DNA of 11,458 nt from Streptosporangiaceae bacterium (GTDB taxonomy: Bacteria; Actinomycetota; Actinomycetes; Streptosporangiales; Streptosporangiaceae), in the NCBI GenBank assembly GCA_030042885.1, contig JASHYW010000508.1, forward strand, positions 1 through 11,458. Reading direction: 5' to 3'. Shown piece by piece: positions 1 to 6,352 of the stretch. The position numbers were made by a program, and so were the translations under genes. Position 1 is the stretch's first letter; each line of letters begins with the position of its first letter. The notes beneath the pieces are model-generated. The model was not told where the DNA came from. It made no database searches and was given only the letters and a program-made list of their open reading frames with translations.

Positions 1-404
1 TCGCGCAGCTCGGCCTCGTTGCCGGGTGCGGCCAGCTCGTCCACCTGCGCTTCCACGGCGTCGATGATGACGCGCACCATCTCCACCGCGTGCTGCAGGC
101 TGACCGCACTGGCCAGCTCGCGCGGGGCGGCGCCGAACACCTCGGTCACCGCCGGCCGGTTCCGTTCCGGGTGCCGGATCCAGTCGAGGAAGGCGGCGAC
201 TCCGGTCTGTGCCACCAGGCCCAGCCAGGACCGGTTCTCCGCCGACAGGTTGCGGAACCACGGCAGCCGCTTGTCCATGGCGGCGATGGCGGCGGTGCCG
301 AGCGCTCCGGAGGCCCGCTCGATCCGCCGCACGGTCTCGGCGTTCACCCGCGACCGGGGCGGCCCAGCACCCCCAGCGTCGCCGCCTTCCCGCTCCGCCG
401 TCAT
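1..404 (-). CDS. fasR: FasR/PucR-type transcriptional regulator, N-terminal part (runs off window start)
   Basis: The first 134 codons of a minus-strand gene are visible; the 3' part lies outside the window. The protein starts MTAEREGGDAGG and continues with ETVRRIERASGALGTAAIAA, RLPWFRNLSAENRSWLGLVA, FLDWIRHP, VTEVFGAAPRELASAVSLQ and VEMVRVIIDAVEAQVDELAA. This matches my memory of the N-terminal domain of the PucR-family regulators beside aceE and fabD (Streptomyces FasR, M. tuberculosis Rv2242). FasR activates the type II fatty acid synthase genes. The PucR helix-turn-helix sits at the C-terminus and is not visible here. The gene lies 80 bp downstream of aceE on the same strand, so aceE read-through may reach it. 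ATG 404 is chosen because the homology begins shortly after it; its ribosome site is weak (GGGG six bases upstream). A 7-codon ORF (424-401) overlaps the start as ATGA. Family call confident; the exact symbol is inferred from synteny. Confidence 0.85.
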   Translation of the reverse strand, partial: MTAEREGGDAGGAGPPRSRVNAETVRRIERASGALGTAAIAAMDKRLPWFRNLSAENRSWLGLVAQTGVAAFLDWIRHPERNRPAVTEVFGAAPRELASAVSLQHAVEMVRVIIDAVEAQVDELAAPGNEAELR

Positions 405-423
405 CCCTGAACCCCGAGCTCCA

Positions 424-479
424 TGATCACGAAAGATTTTCTCCTCTGGCGAGACTCAAAAGTCTTCGTGATCACGAAA
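424..479. repeat. Direct repeat TGATCACGAAA with a 14-bp palindrome between aceE and the fasR-like gene
   Basis: The 80-bp gap between aceE and the regulator contains TGATCACGAAA twice, at 424-434 and 469-479. The second copy sits in a perfect 14-bp palindrome, TTCGTGATCACGAA (465-478). Between them, CGAAAGATTTT (430-440) and AAAAGTCTTCG (458-468) form an imperfect inverted repeat. This could be a terminator/antiterminator for aceE read-through, an operator for the regulator, or a dispersed intergenic repeat of the genome. The sequence alone does not decide. Confidence 0.6.
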
Positions 480-484
480 ATCGC

Positions 485-3253
485 CTAGGACAGCGCTTCG
501 CTGACCGGGAGGTCCAGGCGATACTTGGCGATCGCCTGGGCCGGGAACCCGGCGTCGACCGCGCCGCTGCGCGCCAGTTCCCACAGCACCGCCACGGTGA
601 TCGACTCGGCGTCGATGTGGAAGAAGCGCCGCGCCGCCGGGCGGGTATCGGAGAACCCGAACCCGTCGGTGCCGAGCGAAGTAAACGTGCTGGGCACCCA
701 GCGTGCGATCTGGTCCGGCACCGCCTTGATCCAGTCCGACACCGCCACTGCCGGACCGGGAGCATCGGAAAGCACTGACGTCACATACGGCACCTGCGAC
801 GGCTCGTCCGGGTGCAGCATGTTCCACGACTCGCAGGCCAGCGCCTCCCGGCGCAGCTCGGTCCAGGACGTCGCGGACCACACGTCGGCCGCCACCCCCC
901 AGTCCGTGGCCAGCATCTCCTGGGCCCGCAGCGCTTCCCGCACCGCCACCCCCGAGGCCAGGATCTGGGCTCGCGGGCCCTCGGCGCCGCCCTCGGCACC
1001 GGCCGGGACGGCGGGCGCGTACCAGTACAGCCCGCGCAGGATGCCGTCCTCGAGCGCCGCAGGGCCGCCCGGGAACGAAGCGGGCTCGGGCGGCTGCGGG
1101 TACGGCTCGTTGTAGACGGTCAGGTAGTAGAAGATGTTCTCGCCGTCGGGGTGCTCCGGGGTGGCCTCGTACATCCGCCGCAGCGCGTCCCGCATCACGT
1201 AGGCCAGCTCGAACGCCCACGCGCAGTCGTACGACACGCAGGCCTCGCTGACCGATGACAGCAGCAGCGAGTGCCCGTCGTTGTGCTGGAGCCCCTCGCC
1301 GGTCAGCGTGGTCCGGCCGGCCGTGGCACCGAGCAGGAAACCCCGCCCGAGCTGGTCGCCGAGCGCCCACATCTGGTCACCGGTCCGCTGCCAGCCGAAC
1401 ATCGAGTAGAACACGTACACCGGGATCATGTGCGTGCCATGAGTGGCGTACGAGGTGCCCGCCGCGATCACCGAGCCCATCGCGCCGGCTTCGCTGATGC
1501 CCTCGTGCAGGATCTGGCCCTGCTCGGACTCCTTGTAGGACAGCAGCAGGTTGCGGTCCACCGCCTCGTAGGTCTGCCCGTGCGGCGAGTAGATCTTCGC
1601 CGTCGGGAACAGCGAGTCCATGCCGAACGTCCTGGCCTCGTCCGGGATGATCGGCGCGAAGCGCTCCCCGATCTCGGGGTCCTTCATCAGCTCCTTGAGC
1701 AGGCGCACGAACGCCATCGTGGTGGCGACCGCCTGCTTGCCCGAGCCCTTGCGCAGCTCGTCGTACACCGAGTCGCCGGGCAGGTTCAGCGGCTTGGCCC
1801 GGACCACCCGGCGGGGGAGGACCCCGCCCAGGGCGGCCCGCCGCTCGAGCATGTACTGGATCTCGTCGGAGTCCTCGCCTGGGTGGTAGTAGGGCGGAAG
1901 CTCGGTTTCAAGCGCCGCGTCCGAGATGGGCAGGTACAGCCGGTCCCTGAACTCCTTCAGCTCGGCGACCGTGAGCTTCTTCATCTGGTGCGTGGCGTTG
2001 CGGGCCTCGAAGTCCTTGCCCAGCGTCCAGCCCTTGATCGTGTGGGTGAGGATGACGGTCGGCTGGCCGACGTGCTCCCGGGCGGCCTTGAACGCCGCGT
2101 ACACCTTGCGGTAGTCGTGCCCGCCGCGGGACAGGTTGCGCAGCTCGTCGTCGGACAGGTGCTCGACCATCGCGCGCAACCGCGGGTCGTCGCCGAAGAA
2201 GTGCTCCCTGATGTACGCGCCGGACTCCACGCTGTAGGTCTGGAACTGGCCGTCCGGCGTGGTGTTCATCTTGTTGACCAGCACGCCGTCGGTGTCCTGG
2301 GCCAGCAGCGGGTCCCAGTCCCGGCCCCAGATGACCTTGATCACGTTCCAGCCCGCACCGCGGAAGAACGCCTCGAGCTCCTGGATGATCTTGCCGTTGC
2401 CGCGCACCGGACCATCCAGGCGCTGCAGGTTGCAGTTGATGACGAAGGTCAGGTTGTCCAGTTCCTCGCGCGCGGCCAGGCCGATCGCGCCCAGCGCCTC
2501 CGGCTCGTCCATCTCGCCGTCGCCGAGGAACGCCCACACGTGCGACCGCGAGGTGTCGTGGAGCTCGCGGGCCAGCAGGTACCGGTTGAACCGGGCCTGG
2601 TAGATCGCGTTCAGCGCGCCCAGCCCCATCGACACCGTGGGGAACTCCCAGAAGTCCGGCATCAGCCGCGGGTGCGGGTAGGACGGCAGCCCGCCGCCCG
2701 GATGCGAGAGCTCCTGCCGGAAGCCGTTGAGCTGGTCCTCGGTCAGCCGGCCCTCGAGGAACGCGCGCGCGTAGATGCCAGGGGCCGCGTGCCCCTGGAA
2801 GAACACCTGGTCACCGGACTCGCCGTGATCCTTGCCGCGGAAGAAGTGGTTGAAGCCGACCTCGTACAGGCTGGCCGCGCTGGCGTAGGTGGCGATGTGC
2901 CCGCCCACGCCCATGCCGGGCCGGTTGGCGCGGGAAACCATCACGGCGGCGTTCCACCGGATGTAGGCCCTGATCCTGCGCTCGACGTGCTCATCACCCG
3001 GGAACCAGGGCTCGCGCTCGGGCGGGATCGTGTTGATGTAGTCGGTACTGCGCAGGCCAGGCACTCCGACCTGCTGCTCGCGCGCCCTCTCGAGCAGGCG
3101 GAGCATCACATACCTGGCCCGCGCCCGGCCCCTGGTCCGGACGACGGTGTCGAACGACTCGATCCATTCGCGAGTCTCGTCCGGGTCGATGTCGGGCAGC
3201 TGGGTCGGTAGCCCGTCGCTGATGATGGAGAATCGCTGGCGTCCGGAAGCCAC
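485..3253 (-). CDS. aceE: Pyruvate dehydrogenase E1 component (homodimeric type)
   Basis: AceE decarboxylates pyruvate with thiamine diphosphate and passes the acetyl group to the lipoyl E2 subunit of the cytoplasmic pyruvate dehydrogenase complex, giving acetyl-CoA. With the GTG start at 3253 the protein is 922 aa, near the usual actinobacterial length of about 900. Visible marks (922-aa numbering) are GGHIATYAS with H119, the thiamine-diphosphate motif GDGEMDEPE (from 244) followed by [16 protein letters not shown] (from 273), and the active-site loop [24 protein letters not shown] with H351, equivalent to E. coli H407. An in-frame TTG at 3349 would add 32 residues ([20 protein letters not shown]...) that look unlike the family. 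GTG 3253 has GAGG seven bases upstream and gives [15 protein letters not shown], close to the Streptomyces N-terminus, so I prefer it. It is divergent from the DUF3052 gene; the fasR-like gene follows downstream. Very secure. Confidence 0.97.
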   Translation of the reverse strand: MASGRQRFSIISDGLPTQLPDIDPDETREWIESFDTVVRTRGRARARYVMLRLLERAREQQVGVPGLRSTDYINTIPPEREPWFPGDEHVERRIRAYIRWNAAVMVSRANRPGMGVGGHIATYASAASLYEVGFNHFFRGKDHGESGDQVFFQGHAAPGIYARAFLEGRLTEDQLNGFRQELSHPGGGLPSYPHPRLMPDFWEFPTVSMGLGALNAIYQARFNRYLLARELHDTSRSHVWAFLGDGEMDEPEALGAIGLAAREELDNLTFVINCNLQRLDGPVRGNGKIIQELEAFFRGAGWNVIKVIWGRDWDPLLAQDTDGVLVNKMNTTPDGQFQTYSVESGAYIREHFFGDDPRLRAMVEHLSDDELRNLSRGGHDYRKVYAAFKAAREHVGQPTVILTHTIKGWTLGKDFEARNATHQMKKLTVAELKEFRDRLYLPISDAALETELPPYYHPGEDSDEIQYMLERRAALGGVLPRRVVRAKPLNLPGDSVYDELRKGSGKQAVATTMAFVRLLKELMKDPEIGERFAPIIPDEARTFGMDSLFPTAKIYSPHGQTYEAVDRNLLLSYKESEQGQILHEGISEAGAMGSVIAAGTSYATHGTHMIPVYVFYSMFGWQRTGDQMWALGDQLGRGFLLGATAGRTTLTGEGLQHNDGHSLLLSSVSEACVSYDCAWAFELAYVMRDALRRMYEATPEHPDGENIFYYLTVYNEPYPQPPEPASFPGGPAALEDGILRGLYWYAPAVPAGAEGGAEGPRAQILASGVAVREALRAQEMLATDWGVAADVWSATSWTELRREALACESWNMLHPDEPSQVPYVTSVLSDAPGPAVAVSDWIKAVPDQIARWVPSTFTSLGTDGFGFSDTRPAARRFFHIDAESITVAVLWELARSGAVDAGFPAQAIAKYRLDLPVSEALS

Positions 3254-3401
3254 GGGGTAGCCTCGCCTTCCGCTTAGATCGGGCGGCTGTTCGGCCGCGG
3301 GGTGCGGTGCCCACTCAGGGGCCTGTTCGTGATGTGTTGTCCAGACCAATCGTCGTACGAACCGGCCTTTAACGCATCTCTACTCGACGGTAACCGGACA
3401 C

Positions 3402-3421
3402 GCGGGGGCTCCGCCCCCCGC
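3402..3421. other. GC-rich hairpin in the aceE upstream region
   Basis: GCGGGGG (3402-3408) pairs with CCCCCGC (3415-3421) around a 6-base loop. It resembles the GGGGGCTCCGCCCCC hairpins common in actinobacterial intergenic DNA, often at gene ends. Here it lies between two divergent genes, 150 bp upstream of the aceE start, where no gene end is expected. If aceE is transcribed from further upstream, the hairpin would be in its leader RNA. Confidence 0.55.
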
Positions 3422-3441
3422 CAACCCCCCGCCCCCCGGAA

Positions 3442-3520
3442 CCCGCGAACCCCTCCGGAACCCGCGAACCCCGGGCCCGCGAACCCCGATCCCGCGAACC
3501 CCCCGAGAACCCGCGACGGG
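3442..3520. repeat. Spaced 12-bp repeats CCCGCGAACCCC (G-rich on the aceE sense strand)
   Basis: CCCGCGAACCCC occurs exactly at 3442-3453, 3461-3472, 3476-3487 and 3491-3502, with a diverged fifth copy (CCCGCGACGGG) at 3510-3520. Start-to-start steps are 19, 15, 15 and 19 bp. On the minus strand, the aceE sense strand, it reads GGGGTTCGCGGG. Together with the poly-G runs at 3423-3439 this gives many runs of three or more G separated by short loops, a pattern able to form G-quadruplexes in DNA or in an aceE leader RNA. Confidence 0.7.
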
Positions 3521-3548
3521 CGTTTCGCCGAGAGCAGATCCTGTGGTT

Positions 3549-3578
3549 ACTCTACGTGATAAAAATGGCTATGCGTCA
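3549..3578 (-). promoter_or_regulatory. Possible aceE promoter
   Basis: On the minus strand a -10-like TAGAGT (3554-3549) lies 18 bp after TGACGC (3578-3573), a partial -35 match. Transcription would start near 3541 and give a leader of roughly 290 bases before GTG 3253, including the G-rich repeats and the hairpin. The -35 match is poor, so this is tentative. Confidence 0.25.
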
Positions 3579-3684
3579 CCGGGCATAGACCGGGCAGGTC
3601 AATTTATGGCGGCGGTTTTCCCGGCCGGGACGTTTGCCACTTGCGCGCCGGGCCGACCCAGTGTGAACTGTCCCAACAAGTAGT

Positions 3685-3705
3685 GCTGACGTGTCATCGC
3701 CGTCA
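3685..3705. promoter_or_regulatory. Inverted repeat CTGACG-N9-CGTCAG, possible operator upstream of the DUF3052 gene
   Basis: CTGACG (3685-3690) and CGTCAG (3700-3705) form a perfect 6-bp inverted repeat, centred about 80 bp upstream of the DUF3052 start. The centre-to-centre distance of 15 bp does not fit one obvious regulator family. It could be an operator or chance in GC-rich DNA. No convincing -10/-35 pair for the DUF3052 gene was found. Confidence 0.25.
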
Positions 3706-3776
3706 GGGGGATCCGGCCGCGACGGCCGGCGCGCCGGGCGTGCGGTGACGCGGGGAGGGATTCAAGGAGGACGTCA

Positions 3777-4205
3777 GTGAGCGCGACCGCGGGCCAGGCG
3801 CAAGACGAACGCGGCCAGGCCGAGCGGCTCGGTATCAAACCGGGCCAGGTGGTGCAGGAGATCGGCTACGACGATGATTGCGACGAGCAGCTGCGCGGCG
3901 CGATCACGAAGATGGAAGGCGTGGAGCTAGTCGACGAGGACTACGACGACGTAGTCGACGTGGTGCTGCTGTGGTGGCGGGACGGGGACGGCGACCTCGT
4001 TGACGCGCTGGTCGACGCGCTCACGCCGCTGGCCGACGGGGGGTACATCTGGCTGCTCACGCCGAAGGCGGGCAGGTCAGGCCATGTCGAGCCGAGCGAC
4101 ATAGGCGAGGCCGCGCCCACGGCCGGGCTGTCCCAGACCTCGACCGTGAGCGCGGCCCGCGACTGGTCAGGCACCCGCCTTGTCGCGCCGAAGGCGCGCC
4201 GGTAA
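3777..4205 (+). CDS. DUF3052 family protein
   Basis: A 142-aa soluble, very acidic protein with the features I recall for DUF3052: AERLGIKPGQVVQEIGYDDD near the N-terminus, then VDEDYDDVVDVVLLWWRDGD, a run of Asp-rich text ending ALTPLADGGYIWLLTPKAGR, then EPSDIGEAAPTAGLSQTSTV and RDWSGTRLVAPK. The WLL...G...GLSQT layout is reminiscent of the end of an S-adenosylmethionine-type fold, but I see no binding motif and the family has no established function that I know of. The GTG start has a strong AAGGAGG site (3764-3770) six bases upstream. The family sits beside aceE in many actinobacteria (Rv2239c, Streptomyces), divergent from it as here. A GC hairpin (CGCGCC-gaa-GGCGCG, 4184-4198) overlaps the last codons. 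Family call confident, role unknown. Confidence 0.9.
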   Translation: MSATAGQAQDERGQAERLGIKPGQVVQEIGYDDDCDEQLRGAITKMEGVELVDEDYDDVVDVVLLWWRDGDGDLVDALVDALTPLADGGYIWLLTPKAGRSGHVEPSDIGEAAPTAGLSQTSTVSAARDWSGTRLVAPKARR

Positions 4206-4387
4206 GCCATTGCGCCGAAGGCCCGGTGAACCTCCGATCGCGGTTCCGCAGGCGGCCGGGCTGACCTCCGCTCGCGGTCATCTTTGTACCGAACGGGCCG
4301 TGGCCCGGTGCCCACGTCAAGGTGGCAGACTTGGGTGGTGACGGGCATTTCCCGGGGCAGTCCCTTCAACCAGCGAAAGGACCTGGC

Positions 4388-4849
4388 ATGGCCGTAGAGG
4401 TGGGCAGTCAGGCGCCCGACTTCGAGCTGAAGGACCAGCACGGCACGCCCGTGCGGCTATCGAGCTTCCGCGGCGCCAAGAACGTCGTGCTCGTTTTCTA
4501 CCCGCTGGCGTTCAGCGGCGTGTGCACGAGCGAGATGTGCGCGATCAGGGACGAGTTCCCGGAGGCCACCCGGGACGACGTCGAGGTGCTCGCGGTGTCT
4601 GTGGACTCCACGTACACCATCCGCGCCTGGTCCGACGCCGAGCACTTCCAGTTCGAGCTGCTGTCGGACTTCTGGCCGCACGGAGAGGTGGCCAGGCAGT
4701 ACGGTGTGTTCGACCCGGAGCGCGGCATCGCGAACCGGGGCACGTTCATCATCGACAAGGACGGCATCGTGCGCTGGAAGGTCGTCAACCCGGTCCCGCA
4801 GGCGCGGGACCTGGCCGAGTACTCCAAGGCGCTTGCCGCGCTCGGCTAG
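4388..4849 (+). CDS. ahpE: AhpE-type peroxiredoxin
   Basis: A 153-aa thiol peroxidase, the same length as M. tuberculosis AhpE, that should reduce hydroperoxides and peroxynitrite in the cytoplasm. Visible marks are VGSQAPDFELKDQHG at the N-terminus, the active-site stretch YPLAFSGVCTSEMC with peroxidatic C46 in a PxxxSxxC motif (Ser in place of the common Thr), LLSDFWPHGEVARQYGVF, and GIANRGTFIIDKDGIVRW with catalytic-type R117. C51 lies five residues after C46, the spacing of the resolving cysteine in PrxQ/BCP enzymes; M. tuberculosis AhpE lacks it as I recall. ATG 4388 is chosen over a longer in-frame GTG at 4322 because GAAAGGA lies six bases upstream and the homology begins at once. The gene is 182 bp after DUF3052 on the same strand, in the conserved aceE neighbourhood. 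Confidence 0.93.
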   Translation: MAVEVGSQAPDFELKDQHGTPVRLSSFRGAKNVVLVFYPLAFSGVCTSEMCAIRDEFPEATRDDVEVLAVSVDSTYTIRAWSDAEHFQFELLSDFWPHGEVARQYGVFDPERGIANRGTFIIDKDGIVRWKVVNPVPQARDLAEYSKALAALG

Positions 4850-4895
4850 CGTCGCGCCGTGTTTAACCGGTAGGGAGGCCTGGAGGCAGTGAGCG

Positions 4896-4992
4896 TTATG
4901 CAAAACCGGCTAGTGAGCGCAGGCCTTCTGGGCCTGCGCGAGCGGCCGGTGCAGGTAGCACGGGCAGCAACCTCAGCTGGTTCTTTGCATAA
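4896..4992 (+). ncRNA. 97-bp inverted-repeat element upstream of the zinc-ribbon gene: candidate structured leader RNA or MITE
   Basis: TTATGCAAAACCGGCTAG (4896-4913) pairs with CAGCTGGTTCTTTGCATAA (4974-4992). Nine perfect pairs are followed by a 2-base bulge, three pairs, a G-U wobble and three more pairs. Inside are a perfect 9-bp hairpin, GCGCAGGCC-ttctg-GGCCTGCGC (4917-4939), and a small one, GTGC-aggta-GCAC (4949-4961). Together they would make a three-way junction. It ends 23 bases before the GTG of the zinc-ribbon gene and may be its leader, possibly a cis-regulatory RNA. A miniature transposable element with terminal inverted repeats is the main alternative; I see no clear target duplication. 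No known riboswitch motif was recognised. Confidence 0.45.
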
Positions 4993-5015
4993 TGCGAACT
5001 TCCGGGTGAGACAGA

Positions 5016-5360
5016 GTGCCGTGTTACCGCTGCGGCGTGCGGCAGACGGATCCGGAGCGGGGCAAGAGTCCCTGGCGGCGCGGGGTGGTGCGCGACCGGC
5101 AGGTCCTCATCTGCCCGGCCTGCCAGGAATCTACCGACTGGACCGCCGAGCTGGAGCACTGCGCCAAGTGCCGCAGCGCGCACCTGATCCGCCGGCTGGG
5201 CCAGGTGGAGTGCCTGGACTGCGGCCTGGTGCGGGAACCGGAAGCCAGCCTGGTCCCGGTCGGCGGCCCCGACGCCGCAGGCAGCGCCCCGGACCCGGCC
5301 GACGCCACCCTGGCCGATGAGGTAGGCCGCGCGCTCGACCGCCTGCTCGGCCAGCGCTGA
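5016..5360 (+). CDS. Small double zinc-ribbon protein, function unknown
   Basis: A 114-aa protein whose first 70 residues carry four CxxC knuckles: C3/C6 (CYRC), C33/C36 (CPAC), C49/C52 (CAKC) and C66/C69 (CLDC). This is the layout of two consecutive four-cysteine zinc ribbons, the second reading CAKCRSAHLIRRLGQVECLDC. The C-terminal 45 residues are Ala/Pro/Asp-rich and end in a short helix (DEVGRALDRLLGQR). Zinc ribbons of this kind bind nucleic acid or serve as protein docking modules, but nothing here fixes the role. The GTG start follows a GGGTGAG site at about five bases; the first cysteine is residue 3, which supports this start. It stands alone on the plus strand after the inverted-repeat element. 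I do not recognise a named family. Confidence 0.75.
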   Translation: MPCYRCGVRQTDPERGKSPWRRGVVRDRQVLICPACQESTDWTAELEHCAKCRSAHLIRRLGQVECLDCGLVREPEASLVPVGGPDAAGSAPDPADATLADEVGRALDRLLGQR

Positions 5361-5710
5361 CCGCCTCATCCAGGACCCGCCCCTCTGCCATGAGCCCGGC
5401 CGCCACTAACCACGGTCCTCCCATGCGTCACATGACCTTACGTCCCTCTCCCGCGTGGATTGCCGGCCGCGGGCGAGCATCTTCCTGCGCGAGGTCCAGC
5501 TGTCCGGACGTCGGTAGTGGCCTATGCGGGTGCGAGGATGGGCCGACGGTGTAGTCACCGGCGCCGTGCCCGGATAAGTGCTGCGACGTGCCCGATTGGG
5601 CGATACGCGTAACTGAGAGCCGGTAAGCTGCCACTGATGCTGTTTGTCACCGGAATGCGGGGTAGCAGGTGACTCCGTCCCGCGTTCTCCCTGGTGCTTA
5701 GGAGCCTTGT
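5361..5710. other. Non-coding gap of 350 bp
   Basis: No convincing gene on either strand. A TAAGCT hexamer at 5623-5628 has the actinobacterial -10 form TANNNT and could serve the gene at 5711. GTCACC (5646-5651) and GGTGAC (5668-5673) form a 6-bp inverted repeat about 40 bp before that gene. Minus-strand ORFs here have unlikely composition. Confidence 0.4.
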
Positions 5711-6199
5711 GTGAGTTTGCCCGCTGCCCAGCAACGCGCTCTCGACCGCATGGAGGGAGCGCTGCAGGCCAGCGAGCCCCACCTCGCCTCCATGTTCACG
5801 ATCTTCGCCCGGCTCAACGCGGACGAGCCGGTCGGCGCAGAGCCGCTGGCCCGCCCGACGCGGCGGCATCGGTGGCTGCAGCACGGTACGACTTTGTACG
5901 CGTTCGTGCTGGTCCCAGTCATGTTCACCATGATCGTCATCGGAGCCCTGCTCAGCGGCCGGGTGCACAGCGCGGGCGCCTGCCCAGTCGGCTACTCGGC
6001 AGGCAGCGGATCGCCCTGGATAAGCCGGCCGTTGTGCCATCTGACGGGAAACGCTAAGACCACGGCGTCCCGCGCCAGCCTGGCGTCGTGCGCCGCCCGG
6101 ATCCCGGCCATCCGCTTCGTCACCCGGAACCGCAGCGAGCAGGCCATTGTCCCGCCCGAGCCGGCGTCGGCCGCGATGGGCCCGCCCGCGGTGTGTTAG
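5711..6199 (+). CDS. DUF3040-like one-helix membrane protein
   Basis: A 162-aa protein. The N-terminal 40 residues, MSLPAAQQRALDRMEGALQA then SEPHLASMFTIFARLNADEP, match small actinobacterial DUF3040-type proteins as I remember them. A basic stretch follows (RPTRRHRWLQHGT), then one strong membrane helix (about residues 62-82, LYAFVLVPVMFTMIVIGALL) and a Cys-containing outer tail (ACPVGYS...PLCHLTG). The last 55 residues are basic and Ser/Ala-rich and look less like the family, so the reading frame may run past the ancestral end. The GTG start has AGGAG (5700-5704) six bases upstream. Function unknown. It is alone on its strand, with no operon partner. Confidence 0.7.
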   Translation: MSLPAAQQRALDRMEGALQASEPHLASMFTIFARLNADEPVGAEPLARPTRRHRWLQHGTTLYAFVLVPVMFTMIVIGALLSGRVHSAGACPVGYSAGSGSPWISRPLCHLTGNAKTTASRASLASCAARIPAIRFVTRNRSEQAIVPPEPASAAMGPPAVC

Positions 6200-6224
6200 A
6201 ACTCAGTCAGGAGGGGACGGGCAG

Positions 6225-6317
6225 GTGCCGATCGACGAGCTTGGGCCGCAGGCGGCGGAACTGCTGGGGACCCGGGGGATCTGGCGTGACGGACGGTGTT
6301 GGCTGCCACCTCGCTGA
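6225..6317 (+). CDS. Possible 30-residue small ORF
   Basis: GTG 6225 opens 30 codons (VPIDELGPQAAELLGTRGIW then RDGRCWLPPR) to TGA 6315. A good AGGAGGGG site (6209-6216) lies eight bases upstream, close behind the DUF3040-like gene. The text has the feel of the start of a larger protein cut short, but I cannot assign it. It may be a real small protein, a remnant, or chance. Confidence 0.25.
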   Translation: MPIDELGPQAAELLGTRGIWRDGRCWLPPR

Positions 6318-6352
6318 CCGCTAGCACCAGGTCGATCGCGCGGCGGGCCCGG

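Noticed and set aside
1271..3211. Long plus-strand ORF of 646 codons opposite aceE
   Set aside because: It is the antisense shadow of aceE in GC-rich DNA. Its text is low-complexity (RR, VL, HL, DR-rich) and matches no family, while the minus strand is an unmistakable AceE.
3254..3349. 32-residue N-terminal extension of AceE from TTG 3349
   Set aside because: TTG start, no ribosome site, His/Pro-rich text unlike the family; GTG 3253 has a good site and family-like sequence.
4206..4387. tRNA or riboswitch between the DUF3052 gene and ahpE
   Set aside because: I searched for cloverleaf and T-loop patterns and saw only short GC inverted repeats such as GGGCC-gt-GGCCC.
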